A DNA stretch of 64,000 nt, from NCBI GenBank assembly GCA_900539835.1, contig UQDR01000004.1:55654-119653 (forward strand), read 5' to 3'. The first letter of the stretch is position 1, and every line of letters starts with the position of its first letter. Positions 42,862 to 51,399 of this stretch are shown here, in pieces. A program made the translations under genes and the position numbers. Under the pieces are notes generated by a model that searched no databases, was not told the DNA's origin, and worked only from the letters and a program-made list of their open reading frames with translations. Origin of the DNA: an uncultured Ruminococcus sp. (GTDB lineage Bacteria > Bacillota > Clostridia > Oscillospirales > Ruminococcaceae).

Positions 42862-43956
42862 TTATTCCTGTTCTGAATCCGATGATTCGGATTCTTCCTC
42901 AGGCATTTCTTTTGCTGCACTTTCGGAAATAATATCGATCTTATATCCGGTTAATCCAGCAGCAAGCTTTGCATTTTGACCCTTATTGCCGATTGCCAGC
43001 GAAAGCTGATTATCGGGGACGATCACACGGCACTCACGAACTCCCTCTTCTTCAGACAGAATCACGTCAACAACCTCAGACGGTGCAAGAGCTCTTGCAA
43101 TAAACTCTGCCGCATCATCACTATAAGGGATAACGTCGATTTTTTCTCCGTTAAGCTCGCTTACTATAGATGATATTCTTGACTTTTTCGGTCCGATACA
43201 TGCTCCTACTGCATCAACGTTTTCGTCTTTGCTTGTAACTGCAATTTTACTTCTGACGCCTGCAACACGTGAAATGCCCTTTATTTCAACTGTGCCGTCT
43301 GCAATTTCAGGAATTTCCCTCTCGAAAAGTCTTTTTACAAGTTCACGATGAGTTCTTGAAATCTTAATTGTTGGCTTTTTCTCAGGATTTGCTATGCCGA
43401 CTACATAAACCTGAATATTATCTCCGGCTCTGAGCACTTCTCCCGGAATTTGTTCACTTCTCACAAGATAAACTTCATTTTTATCAATAGTAAGAATTGC
43501 ATTAAGAGTTGCAGGTTCTACCTTTTGTACAGTAGCAGATACACACTCATAAACCTTATCTTCATACTGTGCGATAAGCTTTTCTCTTTCAAAATCCTTG
43601 ATTTTATGCTTTATATTCTGTTTTGCATTCTGTGCTGCTACTCTGCCGAATTTTGTGGTATTAATTTTTATCTCGACCACTCCGCCTACCACTGCTTTTT
43701 TAGAAATGCTGCGGGCAGCGTCGATATTAATTTGATTATCCGGATCCTCCGGCTCACCCTCAACAACTTCCTTAAGTATTTTTACATCAAATTTATGTGT
43801 GTCAGGGTTTATATCCACATTGATATTTTCGCTGTTTGGATATTCTTTTTTTATAGCTTGAAGAATACCCGATTTGATCATATCGACAATTTCCTGAACA
43901 CCCATATTGTTTTCCTGTTCAAACTGGTTGAACGCCTCAAAAAATTCATTATTCAT
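42862..43956 (-). CDS. nusA: Transcription termination/antitermination protein NusA
   Basis: NusA binds RNA polymerase and RNA and affects pausing and termination. The protein has the N-terminal polymerase-binding domain, an S1 domain (about 135-200, KVYECVSATVQKVE) and two KH domains (ISRVAGVRSKIAV, and the SLAIGNKGQNAKLAA motif of KH2). It ends soon after KH2 with an acidic tail, as in most Firmicutes. The frame opens at 43977. I prefer the ATG at 43956 because it gives the usual MNxEFFEAF start, although the ribosome site is weak. Between rimP and this gene lies a folded element. Confidence 0.93.
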   Translation of the reverse strand: MNNEFFEAFNQFEQENNMGVQEIVDMIKSGILQAIKKEYPNSENINVDINPDTHKFDVKILKEVVEGEPEDPDNQINIDAARSISKKAVVGGVVEIKINTTKFGRVAAQNAKQNIKHKIKDFEREKLIAQYEDKVYECVSATVQKVEPATLNAILTIDKNEVYLVRSEQIPGEVLRAGDNIQVYVVGIANPEKKPTIKISRTHRELVKRLFEREIPEIADGTVEIKGISRVAGVRSKIAVTSKDENVDAVGACIGPKKSRISSIVSELNGEKIDVIPYSDDAAEFIARALAPSEVVDVILSEEEGVRECRVIVPDNQLSLAIGNKGQNAKLAAGLTGYKIDIISESAAKEMPEEESESSDSEQE

Positions 43957-44078
43957 TTTTCCAATCATTCCTCTCATAAAATTACGTTTCTAAATGTCTA
44001 AACGCTTTGATAAAAGGATCTCTCCCTTTATAACCTCCTATTAAAATCAGGAAGTATAAGCGTTTAATTATATTTCAA

Positions 44079-44237
44079 GCGGATTTATCCGCATAATAAA
44101 AATATTTATCTGTTTTCAATAAGGGGCTTGCCCCGTCATTTAACGTGGCAAGCGCATTGCAAAGCAATGCGGTCATCAGTAGGAGATTGTATCTCCTACT
44201 GATGACAAGATGGAACCCGCCGCCTAAAGAGGCGGGA
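44079..44237 (-). other. Multi-hairpin structured element between rimP and nusA
   Basis: Five stem-loops occur in 160 bases: GCGGAT/ATCCGC (44079-44092), GGGGC/GCCCC (44123-44134) and CGCATTGC/GCAATGCG (44153-44171). A perfect 16-bp stem with a 3-base loop follows (44072+100 to 44087+100, i.e. 44172-44187 with 44191-44206), then CCGCCT/AGGCGG (44220-44235). The gap has no gene. The adjacent perfect stems and greater GC content than the surrounding spacer suggest a repeat-type or mobile-derived element, or an RNA that controls nusA. Confidence 0.7.
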
Positions 44238-44266
44238 GACATCCTTGCCTAAGTTATATAATATCA

Positions 44267-44752
44267 TTACAAGTCATAATCATCATACAATTTAATATAT
44301 GCACACTCACTGAAATCAAATTCAATCGGTTCCAACGGATTGCCCTCGTCATCAACAAGATGACAATATATTTTTTCTTTATCATATGAATCGAGTCCTG
44401 CAATAAACTCTCTTTCTCCACCTCGGGGACGGATAAGCTTTATCCTTATAAGGTCGTTGATACACGCTTCAAAGTGTTCGGGACGTTTCAGCTCTCTGCC
44501 CAAACCGGGACTTCCGACTTCAAGCACATAGCTTTGAGAGATCGGATCTTCCTCATCCAAAATCTTATTAAAAGGACGAGTAAAGTTTTCGCAATCCTCC
44601 ATACTGACTCCGCCGTCCTTGTCAATAAGAACCCGAAGAAACCAGCTTGAGCCTTCTTTTTCAAATCTTACGTCCCACAGAAAAAGCCCCTGTTCATCAC
44701 AAAGCGGCTGAGCAAGCTTTCTTATGCGGGCGGCGGTATTGTTTTTCTCCAT
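44267..44752 (-). CDS. rimP: Ribosome maturation factor RimP
   Basis: RimP acts early in 30S assembly. The 161-residue protein has the typical FLWDVRFEKEGSSWFLRVLID and SYVLEVGSPGLGRELKRPEHFE segments (given here in parts: the VGSPGLGR motif at about 85-92 is the hallmark). The start at 44752 has AAGGTG upstream, while an ATG at 44767 is less likely. It is the first gene of the nusA-infB operon. Confidence 0.94.
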   Translation of the reverse strand: MEKNNTAARIRKLAQPLCDEQGLFLWDVRFEKEGSSWFLRVLIDKDGGVSMEDCENFTRPFNKILDEEDPISQSYVLEVGSPGLGRELKRPEHFEACINDLIRIKLIRPRGGEREFIAGLDSYDKEKIYCHLVDDEGNPLEPIEFDFSECAYIKLYDDYDL

Positions 44753-44857
44753 TCCTTCACCTTCCATAACGCAGGTTTTAATGATAATAAAACCCCATAC
44801 AAAATCAAAAGACCGGAAGTCAAATTCCAGCCTTTCATTAAAACTTATTATATTAAT

Positions 44858-44886
44858 ATTATATCACATAAAAACACTTTTTGCAA
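44858..44886 (-). promoter_or_regulatory. Promoter of the rimP-nusA-infB operon
   Basis: On the minus strand TTGCAA (44881-44886), a 17-base spacer and TATAAT (44858-44863) are followed by a leader of about 100 bases with long-range pairing potential (44775-44784 with 44835-44844). Confidence 0.85.
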
Positions 44887-44947
44887 GCGGTACAATAAAT
44901 TTATCCGCTGCGTTTGTGAATTTTCAATGAACTCAAAGTAAAGATTT

Positions 44948-45328
44948 TCAATCAAGCTTCTTGTTTTCTATTTCATGTATATTTCCGGAATTATAATTTT
45001 TCCTTATTCCCTCAGCAAAATCAATTGGAACCGTAAATAGAATACCGGTATTAGGCAACGATAAATCTCCGACAGTATTATAAATAACTCGTCTTGCCAA
45101 ATCCAGCTGATCATCTCTAATGACTGAAAGAATTGTTTTATTATCCTCCTCGCCGCTGAAAAGCGAACGAATCGAGGAGCTTAGAAAACTGCTTCCCAAT
45201 TTTGACAATGTCATAGCAAGCCCTGAAGATTCAATAATTGTAGCTCCGCCTATTCCGGCTGCTGAAAGCCCTTCAAGAAGGTATTCCAATGTATCAATTT
45301 TATTAAGAATAAAAACCATTAGTTTCAT
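44948..45328 (-). CDS. PII-like regulatory protein
   Basis: The 126-residue protein begins MKLMVFILNKIDTLEYLLEG, followed by AAGIGGATIIESSGLA, the ferredoxin-like beta-alpha-beta pattern of PII-like proteins. It lacks the PII T-loop tyrosine signature, so it belongs to the wider PII-like group, whose members bind small ligands such as nucleotides. AAGGAGG eight bases before the ATG at 45328 decides the start. It follows the LCP-like gene by 35 bases, and the two are likely co-transcribed. The partner protein is not known. Confidence 0.78.
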   Translation of the reverse strand: MKLMVFILNKIDTLEYLLEGLSAAGIGGATIIESSGLAMTLSKLGSSFLSSSIRSLFSGEEDNKTILSVIRDDQLDLARRVIYNTVGDLSLPNTGILFTVPIDFAEGIRKNYNSGNIHEIENKKLD

Positions 45329-45363
45329 TTGGATTTCCTCCTTATACAAACAATGCTGTTTGA

Positions 45364-46281
45364 TTAATCCTCAATTTCATCAGGCTCAGTTTCATGAAAT
45401 GTCTTTTTTAAATCAGCCTTAAATTCATCTGAAACCCTCATTTTATTGTCTGACCATTCACCTGCGGGTGTGAGAAGAATACATTCCGTATCATTTGTAT
45501 CCAACATTTTTTTGATATATGTCTTATGTATTTTAAAAGAATTTTTATCCCAATCAGTATCAGAGTTCTCTGTAATAATATTATACATATTGTCAAGATT
45601 ATTCTTAGTGATTGAAGTTTGTCTTAAAGCACTTGTAACAAGCTGTGCCAGCGCTTCTCCCATAAACTCAAGATTACCTTCTTTTCCTGATTCAAAAACC
45701 GGATATTGAGAGATAAGCCTGATCTGTCTTCCCACCAAGGAAATTGCCTGACCTGAACGTATGGAAATATCATCTGCGTCATTTTTTGCAATATAATAAA
45801 GATCCTCTTTAGGCGTATAAATTATACCGCCGATCATATCTATCAGTCTTTCGTATGCTTTATTGGATACAGTTACATAATTATCGACCTTAAAATCAAA
45901 TGTATTCTCCACAGCCGATTTAAGCTTAACGATACCGCCATCCTCATAGACTTCTCTGAAGGTATTATCACTTCCGTCATTTTTAATATATGATGAAACA
46001 GGAAGCAATACTACTTTATTCTTATCAGGAGATACTCTTATTACTGCCATTTCAGCCAAAACATTTTTATTGTTAACATGAGCATACAGCAAATTAAACG
46101 AATCCGCTGAAGTGGTATTATTTACAGGCTGAGGATTGTTCATCTCATTGAGTTTATCTATTATAAAAGACGCTATAAGTCCAAATACCGCAATAAAAAG
46201 CATCAGAGTTGCAAAATAAACCAATGCTACCGGTACTTGAGATTTTTTTTGTTTTGCTTGTTTTTTAACTGGTTCGGACAT
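45364..46281 (-). CDS. Degenerate LCP (LytR-CpsA-Psr)-like membrane protein
   Basis: The 305-residue protein has a Lys-rich cytoplasmic tail, one membrane helix (about 18-42) and an external domain that aligns in outline with LCP phosphotransferases. The core strand reads LAEMAVIRVSPDKNKVVLLPV, followed by VKLKSAVENTFDFKVDNYVTVS and LIDMIGGI. Where active LCP proteins have R-x-D-T and PRDT motifs, this one has LAEM and PVSS, so the pyrophosphate-binding Arg and Asp residues are missing. It may be a non-catalytic member. GAGGAG before the ATG at 46281 sets the start. Confidence 0.7.
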   Translation of the reverse strand: MSEPVKKQAKQKKSQVPVALVYFATLMLFIAVFGLIASFIIDKLNEMNNPQPVNNTTSADSFNLLYAHVNNKNVLAEMAVIRVSPDKNKVVLLPVSSYIKNDGSDNTFREVYEDGGIVKLKSAVENTFDFKVDNYVTVSNKAYERLIDMIGGIIYTPKEDLYYIAKNDADDISIRSGQAISLVGRQIRLISQYPVFESGKEGNLEFMGEALAQLVTSALRQTSITKNNLDNMYNIITENSDTDWDKNSFKIHKTYIKKMLDTNDTECILLTPAGEWSDNKMRVSDEFKADLKKTFHETEPDEIED

Positions 46282-46416
46282 AACCCTATCTCTCCTCATT
46301 ATTTGAAATGATATTCACAATAAACCTTTTAATTTTAAAAAGCACAAAAAGTTTTGAAAAATGTCAAAAAGCACTTGAACAATTGTTGTTTTGGGTGTAA
46401 TATATATTAAGGTCGG

Positions 46417-47013
46417 TTATAAGGAACCCGAATTATGAATAAACACTTCCGAATCATCAGATAAATAAAAAACAGGGTTTTTATCTAAATATATTATATT
46501 AAGCTCAAGTCCTGATTTTTTAGCCATATTTATTGTCTGGAGCGTTCCGGATTTTGCTTTCTCATCTTTAATTACACCGATTATTCGGCGGGAATTCTCA
46601 ACCATAAACTTATTTCGTTTCTGATAACAATCCCGGCTTTTTTTATCGCATATGTACACAACATTAGTACAGTCACGGGAAATCATACTGTAGATATACT
46701 GGTCAATAGGGTTCAAAAGTTCTTTCGTTCCCTGATCCTTATATGGAACAGCACACACAAGATTTAAGTTCATACCCTTTCTTGTTATCAGATTATAGAC
46801 GATCTCAGCACAGATCAGATCAACGCCTTCAGCCATTCCTGAGATAAATGTATCAAAACCGTCATTCACAGCTTTTTCTATATACATTTGAAGGCTGCTC
46901 ACCAGACACTTCATCCCCTGTTTACTGCGATCTCCGGAAAACGGCAAATCACGATTGCGGTGGCCTGTAAAACAACAGGTCTTTTCTATATTCCACGAAA
47001 CCTTATTATTCAT
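46417..47013 (-). CDS. SLOG-superfamily protein (DUF1273/YpsA-like)
   Basis: The 198-residue protein has the family opening CCFTGHRNRDLPF (about 12-24) and the nucleotide-loop SGMAEGVDLICAE (about 55-67). LVCAVPYKDQG and a late GTLQTINMAKKSGLEL segment follow. It is clearly related to the protein at 23217-23702. AGGTG before the ATG at 47013 is preferred over the frame opening at 47055. No partner gene is adjacent, and the ligand is unknown. Confidence 0.82.
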   Translation of the reverse strand: MNNKVSWNIEKTCCFTGHRNRDLPFSGDRSKQGMKCLVSSLQMYIEKAVNDGFDTFISGMAEGVDLICAEIVYNLITRKGMNLNLVCAVPYKDQGTKELLNPIDQYIYSMISRDCTNVVYICDKKSRDCYQKRNKFMVENSRRIIGVIKDEKAKSGTLQTINMAKKSGLELNIIYLDKNPVFYLSDDSEVFIHNSGSL

Positions 47014-47069
47014 AATATATACACCTATAATGTTAATTAAATAATAGTATAACACATTTTTTTACACTT

Positions 47070-47218
47070 TTCAAGGGATAGCAACAAACTTTTTACGTCT
47101 GGAAAAAGGTGTTTTAACTCAAAGGCTCAGCAGAGTCTTTCGTTCCTTGAAAATGCTGAGAAACGGTGATTTAAGCAATGTGATATCCTATTTCACCAAA
47201 GAGATTATTTACAATTAA
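47070..47218 (+). pseudogene. Possible remnant of a coding region before alr
   Basis: An open stretch in one frame ends at TAA 47216-47218 and reads like a protein C-terminus (RLSRVFRSLKMLRNGDL, then NVISYFTKEIIYN). It has no ribosome site or clear start. It may be the tail of a lost gene, or chance. I cannot name the family. Confidence 0.25.
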
Positions 47219-47259
47219 TTATAAATAATAATTCTGTTAATGAAAACGGAGGCTTTTAA

Positions 47260-48420
47260 ATGCACTATTTAAAAAGAACCTGGGCAGAAATAAATCTTGA
47301 CCATCTTCGTGAAAACATTGAAAATTACAAAAAATATTTAGGAAACAAAACAGAACTTCTTTGTGTTGTCAAAGCTAACTGTTACGGACACTGTGACGAC
47401 GCTGTTGTACCATATCTTGAAAATGAACTGGGGATTAAATGGTTTGCTGTTTCAAATATATGCGAAGGCATAAAGCTCCGCAAATTAGGGATAAAAGGAG
47501 AAATTCTGATACTGGGGTATACTCCTCCCCAAGAAGCTGAAAAACTGATTGAATATAATATTATACAAGCCTGTACAGAGTATAATTATGCTGTTGATTT
47601 AAGCAAATATGCAAATGAAAAAAACATTAGACTTCATATTGCCATAGACACCGGCATGACCCGAATAGGGCTTAGGGGAAACACTACAGAAATATGTGAT
47701 GAAATTGAAAAAATCATTTCTATTGACGGAATTTCTGTTGAGGGAATTTTCACTCACTTTGCTGTTGCAGACAGTGATGACAACGGCGACAATGAATACA
47801 CAAAAAAACAAGCAGAAAAGATAATTGAAGTAGATGATAAGCTGAAAAAACGAGGAATAACTTTAGATCAATGTCATTTTCTCAATTCTGCCGGCGGAGT
47901 TTATCATTACAACTCAAGAAGCAGTCTTGCAAGATTAGGAATTATCCTTTACGGACTTATGCCAAACCCTCAAAAGGCTTTACCGTTTAAGCCTTTGCCG
48001 GTAATGAGTTTAAAGTCGAGCGTTTCTCAGGTTAAGACTGTTGAAAAAGACGTTTGCGTCAGCTATGGCAGAACTTATAAAACAAAAGATAAAACTGTTC
48101 TTGCTACCATAACCTGCGGGTATGCCGACGGATATCCAAGACTTCTTTCAAATATTGGCGAGGTTATTATAAACGGACAGCGTGCCAAAATTATCGGAAG
48201 AGTTTGTATGGACCAGTTTATGTGCGATGTCACTCATATTCCGGATGTCAAGGCAGGCGACACAGTAACTCTTATTGGAACAGAGGGCATTGAAACAATT
48301 ACTGCTGATGATATTGCAGATTCCACCGGAACAATCGGATATGAAATCGTATGCGGAATCACTTCAAGAGTTCCGAGGGTAATATTAAAAAACGGAAATG
48401 AAACGGAAGTATTCGGATAA
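47260..48420 (+). CDS. alr: Alanine racemase
   Basis: This PLP enzyme interconverts L- and D-alanine, feeding D-Ala-D-Ala for MurF. The PLP lysine is K38 in VVKANCYGHCDD; the usual reading is VKANAYGHG, so the loop is slightly different. The RLGIILYGLMPN and CGYADGYPRLLSN segments hold the second catalytic tyrosine region and the conserved GYADGYPR. The length of 386 residues is normal. Closely related serine racemases share these motifs, so serine activity cannot be excluded. AAACGGAGG precedes the ATG. Confidence 0.9.
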   Translation: MHYLKRTWAEINLDHLRENIENYKKYLGNKTELLCVVKANCYGHCDDAVVPYLENELGIKWFAVSNICEGIKLRKLGIKGEILILGYTPPQEAEKLIEYNIIQACTEYNYAVDLSKYANEKNIRLHIAIDTGMTRIGLRGNTTEICDEIEKIISIDGISVEGIFTHFAVADSDDNGDNEYTKKQAEKIIEVDDKLKKRGITLDQCHFLNSAGGVYHYNSRSSLARLGIILYGLMPNPQKALPFKPLPVMSLKSSVSQVKTVEKDVCVSYGRTYKTKDKTVLATITCGYADGYPRLLSNIGEVIINGQRAKIIGRVCMDQFMCDVTHIPDVKAGDTVTLIGTEGIETITADDIADSTGTIGYEIVCGITSRVPRVILKNGNETEVFG

Positions 48421-48432
48421 AAGCTACTTGTC

Positions 48433-48461
48433 TTGACAAAAAAACAAATTTATTATATCAT
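48433..48461 (+). promoter_or_regulatory. Promoter of the zinc-ribbon protein gene
   Basis: A perfect TTGACA (48433-48438), a 17-base spacer and TATCAT (48456-48461) precede the gene at 48514. Confidence 0.75.
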
Positions 48462-48513
48462 TAAATTGTAAAAAACTTATAGCCCTATTATAAAAATGAC
48501 GGGAGGAAAAACT

Positions 48514-49152
48514 ATGGCAAAGTTCTGTACAAAATGCGGTGCACCGTTAGATAACAATGCCGCTTTCTGCACAAATTGCGGTGCTGTTGCGGACAAAAAA
48601 AATAACATTGTAAATTTACATAATAAAAATACAGCCATTCTACTTGGCGGAATACTGGCAGGAATAATAATTTTAGTCATTTTGATTTCTTTGATTTTCG
48701 GCGGCGGATATAAATCAGCTATTGACAATTATTTTGAAGGCTTTGAAGACACTAATGCCAAAAAATTTATGAAAGCAATGCCCGAATGTCAAATAGAATA
48801 TCTTGAAGAATCCTTGAAAGATTACAGCAAATTCAATTCTCTCGCAGAATATTTTGAATACTTACTTGAAGAAGCGTTGAACAAAATTGAAGATGAATAC
48901 GGCGATGACATAAGCATTTCATATGAAATAAAAGATAAAGAGGAATTGTCAGAAAAAGAACTCAAAGATATCAGAAAAAGACTTGAAAACAATTATGACA
49001 ATGACGATGTGAAAGTAACAAAAGGATATGAAGTTGAAATAACCGCTGTAATAAAGGGCGACGATAATTCAGACGAGGAAGATATAACTGTAAAGGTTGC
49101 CAAGGTTGACGGTGATTGGTGTATTATCAACGGTGGTTTTCTCCCAATATAA
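48514..49152 (+). CDS. Zinc-ribbon membrane protein with an external domain
   Basis: The 212-residue protein begins with a zinc ribbon of two CxxC pairs (FCTKCGAPLDNNAAFCTNCG) in the cytoplasm. A membrane helix (about 43-64) is followed by an external region of about 145 acidic residues, opening with SAIDNYFEGFEDTNAKKFMKA. This architecture is common in Firmicutes and resembles DUF4878-type NTF2-like external domains. GGGAGG is seven bases before the ATG at 48514. It forms a probable pair with the lipoprotein gene 53 bases downstream. The role is unknown; envelope sensing is only a guess. Confidence 0.78.
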   Translation: MAKFCTKCGAPLDNNAAFCTNCGAVADKKNNIVNLHNKNTAILLGGILAGIIILVILISLIFGGGYKSAIDNYFEGFEDTNAKKFMKAMPECQIEYLEESLKDYSKFNSLAEYFEYLLEEALNKIEDEYGDDISISYEIKDKEELSEKELKDIRKRLENNYDNDDVKVTKGYEVEITAVIKGDDNSDEEDITVKVAKVDGDWCIINGGFLPI

Positions 49153-49205
49153 AAAAATTAATGTTTTAAGAGAGTTTAAATCAGTGCGTACGAAAGGACT
49201 GTAGC

Positions 49206-49742
49206 ATGAAATTAATAAAAAAGATATTGTCCCTTGTATCAGTTTTTACAATATTTTTGCTTGTATGTTCATGCGGTACGGAGCCGGTGAAAACATCTAT
49301 GAATTATGAACGACCCATAATTACAATGTCAAGGGCCATTGACGCTATGGACAGCGATTCATATTTCAACTGTTTCACTGAGGGTGCTAAACAAGCTTAT
49401 GCCGAAAGCGACAACTATAATCCGGAGCTGGTAAAAACCATGCTTCCGTCACAGGCGTCAAACAAGCATTTATTTAAAGCAAAAATAATTTCAAGCAGTG
49501 AACTGGACGAAGATGCAATTTATGATCTTGAACAAGAATATAAGAAGAAATATAAAAAACGCATAAACATTTTTAAGGCACAGCAGCTGATTGTGGATTT
49601 CGGAACAATTCAAGGAAGCACTGAGCAAATTGATTCCAGAGAATTAACAGCAGTCAGAATTGAAAACAATTGGTTTATTTACGGAGATGTAATAGAAAGT
49701 TTTGATTTTAATTCATATAAAGAAATGCAGCATTCTGATTAA
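49206..49742 (+). CDS. Small lipoprotein of unknown function
   Basis: The 178-residue protein has a lipoprotein signal (MKLIKKILSLVSVFTIFLLV, lipobox with Cys at about 23). The mature region contains MSRAIDAMDSDSYFNCFTEGAKQAY, which resembles in pattern the first helices of the external domain of the neighbour. The rest is helix plus beta strands of the NTF2-like kind. It ends at a clear terminator. I do not recognise a named family. Confidence 0.75.
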   Translation: MKLIKKILSLVSVFTIFLLVCSCGTEPVKTSMNYERPIITMSRAIDAMDSDSYFNCFTEGAKQAYAESDNYNPELVKTMLPSQASNKHLFKAKIISSSELDEDAIYDLEQEYKKKYKKRINIFKAQQLIVDFGTIQGSTEQIDSRELTAVRIENNWFIYGDVIESFDFNSYKEMQHSD

Positions 49743-49758
49743 TCGGAATGCTGTTTTA
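49728..49758 (+). terminator. Intrinsic terminator after the lipoprotein gene
   Basis: CAGCATTC pairs with GAATGCTG and is followed by TTTTAATT. The stop codon of the gene lies in the loop side of the hairpin. Confidence 0.75.
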
Positions 49759-49784
49759 ATTAACTTAATTTTTTTGTTTTTTTC

Positions 49785-49813
49785 TTTACATTTAAGCAGA
49801 AATGTGGTATACT
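49785..49813 (+). promoter_or_regulatory. Promoter of the LicD/teichoic-acid-like cluster
   Basis: TTTACA (49785-49790), a 17-base spacer and TATACT (49808-49813) lie about 85 bases before the licD start. Confidence 0.78.
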
Positions 49814-49898
49814 AATGAATAATTAGTGCTATGCGGATAGCTTTTCAACATAACTAAGGCTGCCGCTGAAAAACAGATTTTTTATCCGAGGTGCTTTG

Positions 49899-51380
49899 AT
49901 GCTTAGTGAAGATGTTCAAAAAGACTATAGAAATGACTGGGTAAAACGTTGTTTAAATATAAAAGGCATAGATTATTCCTGTTTCAGCCGCAAAAACATA
50001 AGTTGGTTTGCTAATAAAAATAACGAAGCTTACCTTGCAATGCAGGAAATACTTTCTCATATTTCAGATAAATATTCTGATTTAACGATAGAATCAAATA
50101 CAGTTGTTAATGCAAAAGACTTAGTTTTATGTTGGGATATGATTTTTTGTCCGTTAAGTCAAAATGAGCTTGAACAAATAAGGCACATAAAAAATAGGAT
50201 TTTATTTGTTACCGATAAAGCTGATTATTTAAACTTAATAGAAGAATTTTTATCTGATAAGATTACTGTATTATATTGCGGACAAGTTTACGGCGCAGGA
50301 TTAAATTATATTGAACCAACAAATAATTGCTGTACAAACATTTTGGATTTTCTTGCTGCACAAATATTTATAATTACTGAAACAAACATCGATTCTACGG
50401 AAATATTTTACGTCGGTCACGGGGAATGCACTGATATAAAGGTGAAAAATTTATGCGACATTGGATACACATCAATGATTTCATTTGCCGATGGACAATA
50501 TATGGTGAGATTCGCTAAGAACAGACCTGATGAATTTTTTTATTTCGATAACACATATAACGGCAATCTATCACTTTTGCATAAGCTTTTATTTAAATGT
50601 TTGATTGAATTTGACCGAATTTGCAAAAAACATGGCATTAAATACTTTTTAGGCGGAGGAACTCTTTTAGGAGCTATTCGTCATGGCGGAATGATTCCTT
50701 GGGATGACGACATGGATGTTATGATGCTGAGAGAAGACTATGAAAAATTTATATCCGTTATAAATAATGAGCTATGCGATGAAATGTTTTTTCAATCAAA
50801 TAAAACTGATGATGAATACCATAGTGTTTTTACAAAAATAAGGCTTAACAAAACTTTATTTGTTACAAACTACTCACAGCATTTTAAAAACATGCATCAA
50901 GGCATTTTTATTGATATATTTGTACATGATCATACGTCGAACAGCAAATTGGGGCAAAAGATACATGTTTTTAAAACGCTCTTTGCAAGATCTATGGTTT
51001 TTCACAAATGGGCGAAAACACCTATGCATTTTTACGGCAAGCTAAAACTTATATGTAGGCTTGTAACTAAATATATAAACAGGTCCTCTATGGACAAGCT
51101 TGAAGGAATTCAGGATAGGGTTATCCAGAAATACAATGCAAAAAACACTCGTTATCTTTATGACGGTACCGGTGAACATTTAAGGCATGGTGCTTTTCCG
51201 GCAGAATGGCTTGAGGATATGGAATATGTTGATTTTAACGGGCTTCAGTTTCCTATTCCAAAAAGATATGATGAATATTTAAAATATTCATACGGAAACT
51301 ATAAGGAATGGATTCCTGCAAGTTTAAGAAAAGCAGGACATGATATTATACAGGTTGATTTTGGAGCATATTTAAAATAA
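49899..51380 (+). CDS. LicD-family phosphotransferase with an extra N-terminal domain
   Basis: The 493-residue protein has a LicD domain in its second half: GGGTLLGAIRHGGMIPWDDD (about 253-272) includes the DDD metal motif, and LRHGAFPAEWLE and VPKRYDEYLKYSYG-like endings follow. LicD proteins move phosphocholine or other CDP-linked polyol phosphates to cell-surface glycans. The first 225 residues are not typical of LicD and I do not recognise them. The ATG at 49899 is preferred to a TTG one codon upstream; GAGGTG is the ribosome site. It leads the surface-polymer operon. Confidence 0.88.
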   Translation: MLSEDVQKDYRNDWVKRCLNIKGIDYSCFSRKNISWFANKNNEAYLAMQEILSHISDKYSDLTIESNTVVNAKDLVLCWDMIFCPLSQNELEQIRHIKNRILFVTDKADYLNLIEEFLSDKITVLYCGQVYGAGLNYIEPTNNCCTNILDFLAAQIFIITETNIDSTEIFYVGHGECTDIKVKNLCDIGYTSMISFADGQYMVRFAKNRPDEFFYFDNTYNGNLSLLHKLLFKCLIEFDRICKKHGIKYFLGGGTLLGAIRHGGMIPWDDDMDVMMLREDYEKFISVINNELCDEMFFQSNKTDDEYHSVFTKIRLNKTLFVTNYSQHFKNMHQGIFIDIFVHDHTSNSKLGQKIHVFKTLFARSMVFHKWAKTPMHFYGKLKLICRLVTKYINRSSMDKLEGIQDRVIQKYNAKNTRYLYDGTGEHLRHGAFPAEWLEDMEYVDFNGLQFPIPKRYDEYLKYSYGNYKEWIPASLRKAGHDIIQVDFGAYLK

Positions 51381-51399
51381 GGAAAAGGTGAATTACAGA

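Noticed and set aside
43450..44001. 183-residue plus-strand frame opposite nusA
   Set aside because: It is antisense to the conserved NusA S1 region. The Cys/Phe/Tyr-rich composition is typical of a shadow frame.
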